DNA from: Roseomonas sp. AR75
Lineage (GTDB): Bacteria > Pseudomonadota > Alphaproteobacteria > Acetobacterales > Acetobacteraceae
NCBI RefSeq assembly: GCF_005222815.1
Contig: NZ_STGB01000004.1
Location: forward strand, 992,001-1,056,000
DNA: 64,000 bases
Direction of reading: 5' to 3'
In this document: positions 25,308-34,319 of the stretch, in pieces
How positions within the stretch are numbered: the first letter of the stretch is position 1
Layout of the letters: each line of letters begins with the position of its first letter
Notes under the pieces: generated by a model
The model's input: the letters and a program-made list of their open reading frames with translations, nothing else
Database searches by the model: none
Told to the model about the DNA's origin: nothing
Position numbers and translations under genes: made by a program

Positions 25308-26075
25308 TCATACGCCCCCAGGCCGGGCGAGGAAGCCCCGGGCGCCCGCGGTCAGGCTGCCGGCCGCGAAGTTCGCGGCATGCGCCTCATGCGCGTGGCG
25401 CACCATGTCGACGAAGCGCGTTTCCGACATCTCGCGCCACCAGGCCCGTGTGAGCGCCAGGCCGCCGGGCGGCTTCGCGGCGAGCGAGGCGGCCAGATCC
25501 GCCACGCGCGCATCCAGCCTTGCGGAGGGCAGCACCTCATGCACCAGGCCGAGCTGCAACGCCTCCGGCGCTCCAACCCAATCGCCGGTAAGGACGAGAC
25601 GCTTCATCGCAGCCTCGCCCACCACCTCGCGCAGCAGGAAGCTGCCCATGATCGCGGCAGAGCCGATGTTGAGCTCGGTCATGCCCATGCGCAGATCCTC
25701 CGCTGCGATGCGCAGGTCGCAGAGCAGAGCAAGCTGGAAGCCGGCACCCGCCACCGGCCCGTGCAGCCGCGCGACCAGCGGCCTGGTCATGCGGCGCATG
25801 CGATCGTAGAGGCGCGCATACGCCTCGATCCGCTCATGCGCCGCCGTGGCGTCCAGCGCCGCACTCTCCTTCTGGTCCTGGCCGGCGCAGAAGGCCCGGC
25901 CTTCGCCCCGCAGCACGATGCAGCGCACGGCCGGATCGTCCTCCAGCGCCGCGAAGGCCTCCGTCAGGTCGCCGCGCTGCTGCCGGTTCAACGCATTGAG
26001 CACCGCTGGACGGTTGAGGGCGATGGTGGCGAAGCCGTCCGACAGTGTGATCGAGAGCGCGTCGAAGCTGCGCAT
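25308..26075 (-). CDS. Enoyl-CoA hydratase/isomerase family protein
   Basis: 255 residues from ATG 26075; a start at 26138 would add 21 residues without homology character. The crotonase fold motifs are present: ALNRPAVLNALN, the first oxyanion element GRAFCAGQDQKE, and the second element HGPVAGAGFQLALLCDLRIA. The region after it reads MTELNIGSAAIMGSFLL, so the usual second catalytic Glu position is not obvious, and hydratase versus isomerase activity is open. It acts on an acyl-CoA in beta-oxidation-like chemistry. It is divergent from soxB across 159 bases. Confidence 0.88.
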   Translation of the reverse strand: MRSFDALSITLSDGFATIALNRPAVLNALNRQQRGDLTEAFAALEDDPAVRCIVLRGEGRAFCAGQDQKESAALDATAAHERIEAYARLYDRMRRMTRPLVARLHGPVAGAGFQLALLCDLRIAAEDLRMGMTELNIGSAAIMGSFLLREVVGEAAMKRLVLTGDWVGAPEALQLGLVHEVLPSARLDARVADLAASLAAKPPGGLALTRAWWREMSETRFVDMVRHAHEAHAANFAAGSLTAGARGFLARPGGV

Positions 26076-26106
26076 AGCAAGGGGCCCTTCGCTCGTGCTG
26101 CCAGGC

Positions 26107-26127
26107 GGCAGCTTGCGCAAGCCTGCC
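26107..26127. promoter_or_regulatory. Imperfect palindrome between divergent crotonase and soxB genes
   Basis: The centre CTTGCGCAAG (26112-26121) is a perfect palindrome. It is flanked by GGCAG on the left and CTGCC on the right with one bulged base, making a 21-base near-symmetric site. It lies in the only promoter interval of the soxBDAG operon, so an operator is plausible. Confidence 0.35.
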
Positions 26128-26234
26128 TGCGGCGGCAAGGGAAGCGTGTCTGGAGCGGCGCGCGAATCCGCGGCATGCTGCGCTTCGATGGATCTCGCCT
26201 TTCGGGAAGACCCGGGGCGGCTGGCGGCGGACCT

Positions 26235-27485
26235 ATGCGCTACTCGATCTTCAACCTGCTCAGCAACGCCGTCGCCGGCAACCGGCTATGGACGCCCGCC
26301 TGGCGCGATCCACCGCCAAAGTCGCAATACGATACGCTGATCGTCGGCGGCGGCGGCCATGGGCTCGCCACCGCCTACTACCTGGCGAAGGAACACGGCA
26401 TCACCGATGTCGCCGTACTCGAGAGGGGCTATGTCGGCTCTGGCAATGTCGGGCGGAACACCACGATCATTCGCTCCAACTACCTGCTGCCGGCCAACAC
26501 GCATTTCTACGAGAAGTCGCTGCAGCTCTGGGAAGGGCTGGAGCAGGACATCAACTACAATGCCATGGTGTCGCAGCGTGGCGTGCTGAACCTGTTCCAT
26601 TCCGATGGGCAGCGCGACGCCTATGCCCGGCGCGGCAACGCGATGCGGCTGGCCGGCGTGGACGCCGAATTGCTCGACGCGGCCGCGGTGCGCGCGATGG
26701 TACCGGGCATCGACATGGAGAGTGCGCGGTTCCCCGTGAAGGGCGGCCTGCTGCAGCGGCGCGGCGGCACGGTGCGGCACGATGCCGTCGCGTGGGGCTA
26801 TGCCCGCGCGGCGGACCTGCGCGGCGTGGACATCCTGCAGCACACGGAAGTTACGGGCATCCGTGTCGAGCAAGGCCGCGTCACCGGCGTTGAGACGACG
26901 CGCGGCTTCATCGGCGCAAGGCGCGTTGGCCTGGCGGCGGCCGGCAATTCCGGCCGCGTCGCCGCGATGGCCGGGCTGCGCCTGCCGATCGAAAGCCACG
27001 TGCTGCAGGCCTTCGTGAGCGAAGCGGTGAAGCCCGTGCTCGACACGGTCGTCACATTCGGCGCGGGGCATTTCTATGTCAGCCAGTCCGACAAAGGCGG
27101 GCTGGTCTTCGGCGGCGACATCGACGGCTACAACAGCTACGCGCAGCGCGGCAGCCTGCCGGTGGTGGAGGAGGTGATGGAGAGCGCCGTGTCGCTGTTC
27201 CCGGCCTTTTCCCGCCTGCGCTACCTGCGCCAATGGGGCGGTGTGATGGATATGAGCATGGATGGCTCGCCGATCATCGACCGCACGCCGATCGAGGGTC
27301 TCTTCCTGAATTGCGGCTGGTGCTACGGCGGCTTCAAGGCGACGCCCGCCTCCGGGTGGTGCTTTGCGCACACCATCGCCACCGGCGCGCCGCACGCGCT
27401 GAATGCCGGCTTCCGCCTGGACCGCTTCGCCACCGGTGCGGTGCTGGACGAGAAGGGCGCCGGCGCCCAGGCCAACCTGCACTGA
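26235..27485 (+). CDS. soxB: Sarcosine oxidase beta subunit
   Basis: 416 residues. The FAD loop LIVGGGGHGLATAYYLA (35-51) and GSGNVGRNTTIIRSNY are typical of heterotetrameric SoxB. H182 in GTVRHDAVAWG corresponds to the His that carries covalent FMN in characterised enzymes. The complex demethylates sarcosine (N-methylglycine) with oxygen and tetrahydrofolate, giving glycine, hydrogen peroxide and methylene-THF. The ATG at 26235 starts the conserved RYSIFNLLSNA segment. It is first in soxBDAG; the usual glyA and folate genes are not beside it. Confidence 0.95.
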   Translation: MRYSIFNLLSNAVAGNRLWTPAWRDPPPKSQYDTLIVGGGGHGLATAYYLAKEHGITDVAVLERGYVGSGNVGRNTTIIRSNYLLPANTHFYEKSLQLWEGLEQDINYNAMVSQRGVLNLFHSDGQRDAYARRGNAMRLAGVDAELLDAAAVRAMVPGIDMESARFPVKGGLLQRRGGTVRHDAVAWGYARAADLRGVDILQHTEVTGIRVEQGRVTGVETTRGFIGARRVGLAAAGNSGRVAAMAGLRLPIESHVLQAFVSEAVKPVLDTVVTFGAGHFYVSQSDKGGLVFGGDIDGYNSYAQRGSLPVVEEVMESAVSLFPAFSRLRYLRQWGGVMDMSMDGSPIIDRTPIEGLFLNCGWCYGGFKATPASGWCFAHTIATGAPHALNAGFRLDRFATGAVLDEKGAGAQANLH

Positions 27486-27489
27486 GGGC

Positions 27490-27539
27490 GCGGTCCGATG
27501 ACCGAAGCGCTGGATGCGCGGAGGTCTGAATCGGACCGC
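27490..27539 (+). other. Nested inverted repeat (RNA structure) between soxB and soxD
   Basis: Outer arms GCGGTCCGAT (27490-27499) and ATCGGACCGC (27530-27539) match over 10 bp. Inside are GACC/GGTC and then GCGC-TGGAT-GCGC. It starts 4 bases after the soxB stop and ends 14 bases before soxD. It could stabilise the soxB message or tune soxD translation. Confidence 0.6.
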
Positions 27540-27553
27540 CAGAGAGAGGCAGC

Positions 27554-27814
27554 ATGCGGATCACCTGTCCCCATTGCGGGGCGCGCGGAAATGACGAGTT
27601 CACCGTGCTCGGCGCCGCCGATCTTGTTCGACCTGCTGCCGATGCGCCGATGACGGATTGGATCGCCTATGTGCATGAGCGGGAAAACAACCGCGGCCCG
27701 CATCGCGAGCTCTGGCACCACCAGGCCGGCTGCCGCGCCTGGCTGGTGGTGGAGCGCGACACCGCCACGCATGCCGTAATTGCGGTGCGCGCCGCGCGGG
27801 ACGGCGTGGCATGA
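27554..27814 (+). CDS. soxD: Sarcosine oxidase delta subunit
   Basis: 86 residues, normal for SoxD. The zinc site is seen as C5 and C8 (CPHCG), H55 or H56 and C60 (WHHQAGC). The conserved EFTVLG and HERENNRGPHRELW segments are present. SoxD is a small structural subunit of the cytosolic heterotetramer. A GAGAGAGG site precedes the ATG. The stop overlaps the soxA start (ATGA at 27811-27814). Confidence 0.95.
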   Translation: MRITCPHCGARGNDEFTVLGAADLVRPAADAPMTDWIAYVHERENNRGPHRELWHHQAGCRAWLVVERDTATHAVIAVRAARDGVA

Positions 27815-30789
27815 GCGCGCAACCATGGCGCCTGAAGCAGGGCGGGTTGATCGATCGCAGTCTTACGTTCGACTTCCGCTTTGACGGGAAGCGCTACCAG
27901 GGTCATCCCGGGGACACGCTGGCTTCCGCGCTGCTGGCGAATGGCGTGCGTCTTGTCGGGCGGTCCTTCAAGTATCACCGCCCGCGCGGCATCCTTTCGG
28001 CCGGCCCTGAGGAGCCGAATGCGCTGGTGGAATTGCGCAAGGGCGAAAGGCGTGAACCGAACACGCGCGCGACGCAGATCGAACTGTTCGAAGGGCTGGA
28101 GTCGCGCAGCCAGAATCGCTGGCCCTCGCTGGGCTTCGACCTCGCTGCGGTGAACGGGTTGCTCGGCCCGCTGATCTCGGCCGGCTTCTACTACAAGACC
28201 TTCATGTGGCCCGCCGCCTTCTGGGAGAAGGTGTATGAGCCGCTGATCCGCCGCTCCGCAGGGTTGGGCCGCGCGCCGCAAGGCGCCGATCCCGACAGCT
28301 ACGAGCGTGCCCATCTGCATTGCGACGTCCTGGTGATCGGCGGTGGTCCGGCGGGGCTGATGGCGGCCCTCGCTGCCGGTCGCGCCGGTGCGCGCGTGGT
28401 GCTGGTGGAGGAGGATTCCGCCCTCGGCGGCCGCCTGCTCTCCGAGCGGGAGGAGGTGGACGGCCAAGCAGGCGTGGACTGGGTGCGCGTGGCGGAGGAT
28501 GAACTCGCCGGGCTGCCGCGCGTCCGCATTCTCCGCCGCGCCAGCGCCTTCGCGCTGCTCGACGGTGGCGTGGTGGCGGCGATGGAGCGCGTAGCGGACC
28601 ACCTGCCCACGCCGCCTGCCCACCTGCCGCGGCAGCGCTACTGGAAGATCGTCGCGCGGCGCGTGGTGCTGGCCGCCGGCGCGATCGAGCGGCCCGTCGT
28701 GTTCGGCGGCAACGACCGCCCCGGCGTGATGCTGGCTGGTGCCGTCCGCAGCTACGTCAATCGCCACGCCGTGCTGCCGGGCCGGCGCGCGGTGGTGTTT
28801 ACCGCCGGCGACGATGGCTGGCGCTGCGTGGCGGACCTCGCGCGCGCCGGTGCGCGGATCGAGGCGGTGGTGGATGCGCGCGCCGAGGTGCCGCGCGCGC
28901 AGGCGGTGCTTGCCGAGGCGCTGGGTGCGAGGCTGGTGGCTGGCGGGCGCGTGGTCGGCACGCAGGGTGGACGGCACCTCACCGCCGTGCGCATCGCCGA
29001 TGCGCAAGGTCGCGAGGATGGTGTCGGCGCCGATCTTCTCGCTGTCTTCGGCGGCTGGAACCCGTCCGTGCACCTGTCCTGCCATCTCGGCGGCAAGGCG
29101 CGCTGGAGCGAGGCGATCCATGCCTTCATCCCCGGCGCGCTGCCGTCAGGGATGGGCGTAGCCGGTGCGGCGGCAGGCGCCTTCTCCACCCATGCGGCGC
29201 TGGCGGAGGGTGCGCGCGAAGGCGTCGCCGCGGCACGCGATTGCGGCTTCGCCAGCAACGGCCCCGGGGTGCCGCGCGCGGAGGACGCGCCGTCGGATCT
29301 CGTGCCGCTGTTCCATGTGCCGCGCGGGCGCGGCAAGGCCTTCGTGGATTTCCAGCACGATGTGACGGACAAGGATGTGGCGCTCGCGCATCGCGAGGGC
29401 TTCCGCAGCGTCGAGCATCTGAAGCGCTACACCACGCTCGGCATGGCGACGGACCAGGGCAAGACGGCGAATGTCACGGGGCTCGCGGTGATGGCCGGCC
29501 TCACCGGTCTCGGCATCGCGGGCAGCGGCACGACCACGGCGCGCCCGCCCTGGACGCCAGTGGCGATCGGCGCCATCGCGGGTCCTCATCGCGGCAGGCA
29601 TTTCCGGCCGGCGCGCCGCACGCCGCTGCATCACTGGGCTGCGTCGAACGGCGCGAGCTTCGTCGAGGTCGGGCCCTGGTATCGCGCGGAATGGTATGCT
29701 CGCCCTGGCGAGGCGGGCTGGCGTGATAGCGTGGACCGGGAGGCGCTGGCGGTGCGCGCCGGCGTCGGCCTCTGCGACGTCTCGACGCTCGGCAAGATCG
29801 AGGTGGTGGGCCCGGACGCGGCGGCGCTGCTCGATCTCATCTACGCGAACACGATCTCGACGCTTGCCGTCGGGCGCGTGCGCTACGGGCTGATGCTGCG
29901 CGAGGACGGCTTCGTGATGGATGACGGGACCGTCGCGCGCCTGGCGCCGGACCGCTTCTTCGTCACGACGACCACGGCCAATGCCGGCAGGGTCCTGCAG
30001 CACATGGAGTTCTGCCACCAGGTGCTGCGGCCCGCGCTGGATGTCTCGCTGCTGTCCGTCACCGACGCCTGGGCGCAGGTCTCCATTGCCGGACCACGCG
30101 CGCGCGACCTGCTGGCCGCCGCGCTGGATCCCGGCACCGACCTCTCGAACGCGGCGCTGCCGCATATGGGCTGTGCGGCCGTCGCGGTTGGCGGCGTGCC
30201 ATGCCGGCTGTATCGCCTCTCCTTCTCCGGCGAGCTGGCCTATGAACTCGGAATCCCGGCCGACTATGGCGAGGCCGTTGTTGCGCGGCTGATGCAGGCC
30301 GGCGCACCCTTCGGTGTCACGCCCTACGGCACGGAGGCGCTCGGCGTGCTGCGCATCGAGAAGGGCCACCCCGCGGGCGGCGAGCTGAACGGCCAGACCA
30401 CGGCGCGCGATCTCGGCCTGGGGCGCATGGTGTCATCCCGAAAGGACTGCATTGGGCGCCGCCTGGCGGAGCGCCCTGCGCTGACCGATCCGGAGCGCCC
30501 GGTGCTGGTCGGACTGAAGCCGGCGGATGGCCGCACGCCGATCCGTGCCGGTGCGCATCTGTACGACGTCGGGGCACAAATCGTCACTGCAAACGGAAAG
30601 GGCCATGTCACATCCGCCTGCTTCTCGCCGACGCTCAGCATGCCCGTAGCGCTCGCGCTGCTGAGACGTGGTGCGGACCGCATCGGCCAGCGCATCCGTG
30701 TGCTGGACCCGGTGCGCAACGGGGATCTTGAGGCCGAGATCTGCTCGCCCGTCTTCGTCGATCCGGAAGGAGGCCGCACGCGTGGATGA
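27811..30789 (+). CDS. soxA: Sarcosine oxidase alpha subunit
   Basis: 992 residues, normal length. The N-terminal ferredoxin-like (Fer2_4) domain (~15-100) contains GRSFKYHRPRGI. The NAD/FAD domain begins with GGGPAGLMAALAAGRAGARV near 175. The C-terminal half, from about residue 605 (TPLHHWAASNGASF), is a GCV_T/aminomethyltransferase-like domain that binds tetrahydrofolate and captures the methyl carbon. It pairs with SoxB in the catalytic core. The stop overlaps the GTG start of soxG by 8 bases. Confidence 0.95.
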   Translation: MSAQPWRLKQGGLIDRSLTFDFRFDGKRYQGHPGDTLASALLANGVRLVGRSFKYHRPRGILSAGPEEPNALVELRKGERREPNTRATQIELFEGLESRSQNRWPSLGFDLAAVNGLLGPLISAGFYYKTFMWPAAFWEKVYEPLIRRSAGLGRAPQGADPDSYERAHLHCDVLVIGGGPAGLMAALAAGRAGARVVLVEEDSALGGRLLSEREEVDGQAGVDWVRVAEDELAGLPRVRILRRASAFALLDGGVVAAMERVADHLPTPPAHLPRQRYWKIVARRVVLAAGAIERPVVFGGNDRPGVMLAGAVRSYVNRHAVLPGRRAVVFTAGDDGWRCVADLARAGARIEAVVDARAEVPRAQAVLAEALGARLVAGGRVVGTQGGRHLTAVRIADAQGREDGVGADLLAVFGGWNPSVHLSCHLGGKARWSEAIHAFIPGALPSGMGVAGAAAGAFSTHAALAEGAREGVAAARDCGFASNGPGVPRAEDAPSDLVPLFHVPRGRGKAFVDFQHDVTDKDVALAHREGFRSVEHLKRYTTLGMATDQGKTANVTGLAVMAGLTGLGIAGSGTTTARPPWTPVAIGAIAGPHRGRHFRPARRTPLHHWAASNGASFVEVGPWYRAEWYARPGEAGWRDSVDREALAVRAGVGLCDVSTLGKIEVVGPDAAALLDLIYANTISTLAVGRVRYGLMLREDGFVMDDGTVARLAPDRFFVTTTTANAGRVLQHMEFCHQVLRPALDVSLLSVTDAWAQVSIAGPRARDLLAAALDPGTDLSNAALPHMGCAAVAVGGVPCRLYRLSFSGELAYELGIPADYGEAVVARLMQAGAPFGVTPYGTEALGVLRIEKGHPAGGELNGQTTARDLGLGRMVSSRKDCIGRRLAERPALTDPERPVLVGLKPADGRTPIRAGAHLYDVGAQIVTANGKGHVTSACFSPTLSMPVALALLRRGADRIGQRIRVLDPVRNGDLEAEICSPVFVDPEGGRTRG

Positions 30790-31429
30790 GGTCGCGATGC
30801 GCCCGCGCGCGCCGCTTGCGGACGCGCTGGTGGCCGGACGATATGGCCGCGCGGAGGTCACGCCCGGCGTTTGGCTGAGCGAGCGCACGGATCTTGCAGC
30901 TGCGACCGTTGCGTTGCGCGCGGGGCATGCCGACGCACTGGCCGACCGTCTGCGCGCGCTTTTCGGACTGGATCTGCCGCAGCGGCCGGGCTGTGCCGCC
31001 GACAATGCGCGCGAGGTCGTCTGGACGGCGCCGGGCCAGTGGCTGGCGCTGGATGCGGTGCGGCGCGGCCTGGCGCGCTTCGGCTTCGCGCAGGATCTTG
31101 CGGCGGCGCTTGGCGATGCGGCTTCGGTGACGGACCTCACCGGTGCGCGCGCCATCCTGCGCCTGTCCGGCCCTGGCGTGCGCGACACGCTGGCCAAGCT
31201 GGTGCCGGTGGACCTCGACGCCTCCGTCTTCCCGCCCGGCAGCGCGGCGGTGACGCTGGCAGCGCATATCGGCGTGACGCTCTGGCGGCCACCGAACGCC
31301 GAAGGCGCATGGGACCTCGCCTGCTACCGTTCCTTCGGCGAGAGCCTCCTGCACGCCGTGCAGGAAGCCGCCGCGGAGTTCGGCTGCGAGGTCAGCGCCG
31401 CGGCTTCATCCATCGACGAGGGCGCGTAG
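30782..31429 (+). CDS. soxG: Sarcosine oxidase gamma subunit
   Basis: 215 residues from a GTG at 30782. This start is chosen because GGAAGGAGG lies 8 bases upstream inside the end of soxA; an ATG at 30797 is the alternative. SoxG features are WTAPGQWLALD, DLTGARAILRLSGPGVRDTLAKLVPVDLD in pieces, and CYRSFGESLLHAVQEAAAEFG. It is a folate-fold relative of GcvT and a structural part of the heterotetramer. Its 3' end overlaps the end of the convergent lyase gene by 24 bases. Confidence 0.93.
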   Translation: MDEVAMRPRAPLADALVAGRYGRAEVTPGVWLSERTDLAAATVALRAGHADALADRLRALFGLDLPQRPGCAADNAREVVWTAPGQWLALDAVRRGLARFGFAQDLAAALGDAASVTDLTGARAILRLSGPGVRDTLAKLVPVDLDASVFPPGSAAVTLAAHIGVTLWRPPNAEGAWDLACYRSFGESLLHAVQEAAAEFGCEVSAAASSIDEGA

Positions 31430-32914
31430 CGCCGCGTCGCGCTCGGCCTCGGCCGCCGCGATCCGGGCGCGCCAGGAGGCGAGGCGTGCTTCGTCCTCCG
31501 CCAGCCGGCCGGCCATGCGCTCCGCCATCCGCCGCACCTCGCCAGGCGCGGTGCCGCCGCGGATGGCGCGCGCGGCCACCGACTGCGCGGGGTCAAGCGC
31601 CTGCGCCACCTGCGCGGCGTCGAGGCCCGCCTTGCGCCCCGCCACCTCCTCCGCGGCCTCGTCCACGATCGCGACGGTCGCCTCATGCGCGCCGCGGCCG
31701 GCCTCCATCAGCCGCCGCACGACCGCGCCGGCGACATGATGCGCCGTGCGGAAGTCCATCTCGGCGCCGCGCACCAGCGCATCGGCGAGGTCGGTGGCTG
31801 TGGAGAAGTTGGCGCGGGCGCGCGCCAGCATCAGCTCCGGCTTCGGCTCGGCGGTTGCCGCCGCGATGCCGGCCAGCGCCAGGGCACGCTCCGTCTCGGC
31901 CAGCGCCGGCCAGATCATCGCCTGGCCTTCGCGATGCGCATCCAGCGTGTTGGTGAAATGGCTGCCGCGGATGATGCTGCCGGCCGAGGCGAAGGCGGCG
32001 ACGACATGGCCTGCCTTGCCCTTCAGATGCTCCAGCACCACCGGGTTCTTCTTCTGCGGCATGATGGAGGAAGTGCCGCAGACGGAATCCGGGAACTCGA
32101 TGGAGGAAAACTCGTGGCTGACCGCCACATGCATGTCTTCCGCAAAGCGGCTGAGCGTCAGCGCCGTCTCCGCCGCAGCGGCGACGACCTCCAGCGAGAA
32201 GTCGCGGCTGGCGACGCAATCCAGCCCATGCTCCAGCACGCCGTCGAAGCCGAGCAGCGCGGCGACAAGGTCCCGATCCACCGGGAATGTGGTGGTCGCC
32301 AGCGCCGCCGCGCCCATCGGCGAGAGGTTCACCCGCGGCCAGGCATCCATCAGCCGCGCCGCATCGCGCTCCAGTGCGGAGGCAAGGCCCGTCAGGTAGA
32401 AGCCGAAGGTGATGGGCTGCGCCGGTTGCAGATGCGTGTAGCCAGGCATCACCACATCGGCAAAGAGCGTGCCACGGCCAAGCAGCGTGCGGCGCAGGGC
32501 GAAGGCGCCATCCAGCAGGCGCAGCACGGCGTCGCGGATGCGCAGCCGGTCCAGCGCCGCGGAGAGATCGTTGCGGCTGCGTGCGATGTGCAGGCGACCC
32601 CCAGGGTCCGACCCGACCAGCTCGATGAGGCGCGCCTCGACGTTGAAATATGCGTCCTCGCGCGAGGGATCCGGCGTGATCGCGGCCGCGCCATCCTGGT
32701 CCAGGCGCAGCAGCCCGCCCGCGATCGTCTTCGCCTGGGCCGGCGTGACGATGCCCTGGCGCGCCAGCATGACGAGATGCGCGGCGTTCAGCGCGCCGAG
32801 ATAGGGGAAGCTCAACACGAGTTCGCCGGCAAGGCGGGGGCGGTAGATGTGTTCCAGAACCTCCGGGGCGATGCCCTGCGAGAGGCGACGGCTGACTTTC
32901 GATTCGTGTGACAT
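31406..32914 (-). CDS. Argininosuccinate lyase-like enzyme (fumarase/aspartase superfamily)
   Basis: 502 residues. Superfamily motifs are HIARSRND (109-116), GYTHLQPAQP with the catalytic His 161, and the signature loop TSSIMPQKKNP (281-291). In the signature, the usual Gly before SS is Thr. It is longer than housekeeping ArgH (~460). Being last in an operon with amino-acid transport, a PLP enzyme and an amine oxidase, it is more likely a catabolic C-N lyase releasing fumarate from an N-substituted aspartate (as EDDS lyase does) than the arginine-biosynthesis enzyme; this is inference. The ATG 32914 was chosen because residues upstream overlap the permease in another frame. The 3' end overlaps soxG. 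Confidence 0.82.
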   Translation of the reverse strand: MSHESKVSRRLSQGIAPEVLEHIYRPRLAGELVLSFPYLGALNAAHLVMLARQGIVTPAQAKTIAGGLLRLDQDGAAAITPDPSREDAYFNVEARLIELVGSDPGGRLHIARSRNDLSAALDRLRIRDAVLRLLDGAFALRRTLLGRGTLFADVVMPGYTHLQPAQPITFGFYLTGLASALERDAARLMDAWPRVNLSPMGAAALATTTFPVDRDLVAALLGFDGVLEHGLDCVASRDFSLEVVAAAAETALTLSRFAEDMHVAVSHEFSSIEFPDSVCGTSSIMPQKKNPVVLEHLKGKAGHVVAAFASAGSIIRGSHFTNTLDAHREGQAMIWPALAETERALALAGIAAATAEPKPELMLARARANFSTATDLADALVRGAEMDFRTAHHVAGAVVRRLMEAGRGAHEATVAIVDEAAEEVAGRKAGLDAAQVAQALDPAQSVAARAIRGGTAPGEVRRMAERMAGRLAEDEARLASWRARIAAAEAERDAALRALVDG

Positions 32915-32940
32915 GGCGTGTGACGGCTTTCCGGTAGCGA

Positions 32941-33651
32941 TCAGAGGCGTGAGGCGTCGGGCGCGCGGATGGTCGTGGCGGAGGCACGGCCGAGCCGGCG
33001 TTCCAGCCGCCGCGACGCCCAGGTGAGGACGGAGCAGATCGAGAAATAGACGAGGAGGACGAAGCCGTAGATCTCGAAGGCGGGGTTGATCCCCTGCATC
33101 ACGGTGCTGCGTTCGATGATGAGCCCGCCGGCCTTCAGGAACTCCGTCACGCCCACCAGGGCGCCAAGCGAGGTGGACTGGATGATCAGCGCCAGCAGCC
33201 CAGTGAAGGCCGGCAGCACCGCGCGCAGCGCCTGCGGCCACAGGATCAGCAGGTAGATCTTCCACACCCGTAGCCCGAGCGCGGTTGCGGCTTCCCGCTG
33301 CCCCTTCGGCACGGCGTTGATGCCGCCGCGCACGATCTCGGCGCCGTTGGCGCCGCCCCACAGGGAGAGTCCGAGCGCCACCGCGGGGAAGGGCTCCAGC
33401 GGCACGCCCAGGAACGGCGCGCCAAAGAAGATGGTGAAGATCGTGACGATCAGCGGGATGTCGCGGAACGTCTCCACATACAGCGCCACCAGCACCCGCA
33501 CCCAGCGCGACTTCGCCGTCGCCAGCGTGCCGAGCACGACGCCGAGGATGGTGGAGGAGAGCAGCGTGACTGCCGCCAGCAGCAGCGTGGCGCGCAGCCC
33601 GATCAGCAGCAGTGGCGCATTCTCGACGATAAGGGCCAGGCCGTAGCTCAT
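32941..33651 (-). CDS. Polar amino acid ABC transporter permease (HisM/GlnP type), second subunit
   Basis: 236 residues with five or so hydrophobic helices. The coupling motif appears as EIVRGGINAVPKGQREAATALGL in pieces, with the conserved EAA-x3-G-x9-I-x-LP pattern, and an N-terminal FRDIPLIVTIF (the FRGTPLL-type motif). The start ATG overlaps the stop of the first permease (ATGA at 33648-33651). It forms the membrane channel with that protein. No ATPase gene follows it. Confidence 0.9.
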   Translation of the reverse strand: MSYGLALIVENAPLLLIGLRATLLLAAVTLLSSTILGVVLGTLATAKSRWVRVLVALYVETFRDIPLIVTIFTIFFGAPFLGVPLEPFPAVALGLSLWGGANGAEIVRGGINAVPKGQREAATALGLRVWKIYLLILWPQALRAVLPAFTGLLALIIQSTSLGALVGVTEFLKAGGLIIERSTVMQGINPAFEIYGFVLLVYFSICSVLTWASRRLERRLGRASATTIRAPDASRL

Positions 33652-34310
33652 GCGCGGAAGGGCCGCTGCAGATGGTGCTCGATGACCCGCACCGCCGCGC
33701 TGAGCGACAGCACCAGCACGAGGTAGCCGACCAGCAGGACGGCCAGCATCTCGAATGCCCGGAAATCGCTGGCGATACGGTCGAAGGCGACACCGGCCAG
33801 GTCGCGCAGGCCGATCGCGGAGACATAGGCGCTGTTCTTCACCAGCGAGACGCAGGTGTTGAGCATCGACGGCAGCCCCGTGCGCACCGCGAGCGGCAGG
33901 CCGATCTTGCGCAGATACTGCCCGCGGGTGAGTCCGAGGGCGCGCGCCGCCTCGCGCAGGCCGGGCGCGACGGCCGCAAGGCCGCCGCGGACGTTCTCGG
34001 TCTGGAAGGCGCCGGCCCAGAGCGTCAGCGCCAGCACGCCCGACCAGAACAGCGACAGCGTCAGGCCGATCGCCGGCAGGCCGAAGAACACGAAGAAGAG
34101 TTGCACGAGCAGCGGCGTGTTGCGGATGAACTCGACATAGGCCGCGAAGACCTGCGACAGCACCGGCACGCGCATCACGCGCATGCTGGCGCCGAACAGG
34201 CCGATCAGCACCGACAGTACCATGGCGATCGCGCTGATCTGGATGGTCAGCAGGAAGCCGGCGCGCAGCGCCGGCATCTGCTGCACCAGGTAGCCGATGT
34301 CGAACTCCAC
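33648..34310 (-). CDS. Polar amino acid ABC transporter permease, first subunit
   Basis: 220 residues, several transmembrane helices. The family motif FIRNTPLLVQLFFVFFGLP is present, as is the cytosolic loop GLREAARALGLTRGQYLRKIGLP, which contacts the ATPase. It lies 9 bases after the receptor gene and is coupled to the second permease. The transported solute is likely an amino acid or amino-acid-like compound. Confidence 0.9.
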   Translation of the reverse strand: MEFDIGYLVQQMPALRAGFLLTIQISAIAMVLSVLIGLFGASMRVMRVPVLSQVFAAYVEFIRNTPLLVQLFFVFFGLPAIGLTLSLFWSGVLALTLWAGAFQTENVRGGLAAVAPGLREAARALGLTRGQYLRKIGLPLAVRTGLPSMLNTCVSLVKNSAYVSAIGLRDLAGVAFDRIASDFRAFEMLAVLLVGYLVLVLSLSAAVRVIEHHLQRPFRA

Positions 34311-34319
34311 CGAACTGGC

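Noticed and set aside
24059..25809. Plus-strand frames of 167 and 504 codons over the aldo/keto reductase and crotonase genes
   Set aside because: No domain or ribosome site; opposite-strand genes have complete catalytic motifs.
32915..33826. Extension of the ArgH-like lyase to 806 residues as a fusion
   Set aside because: The extra part is an alternate-frame shadow of the permease genes; the lyase begins with MSHESKVSRR at 32914.
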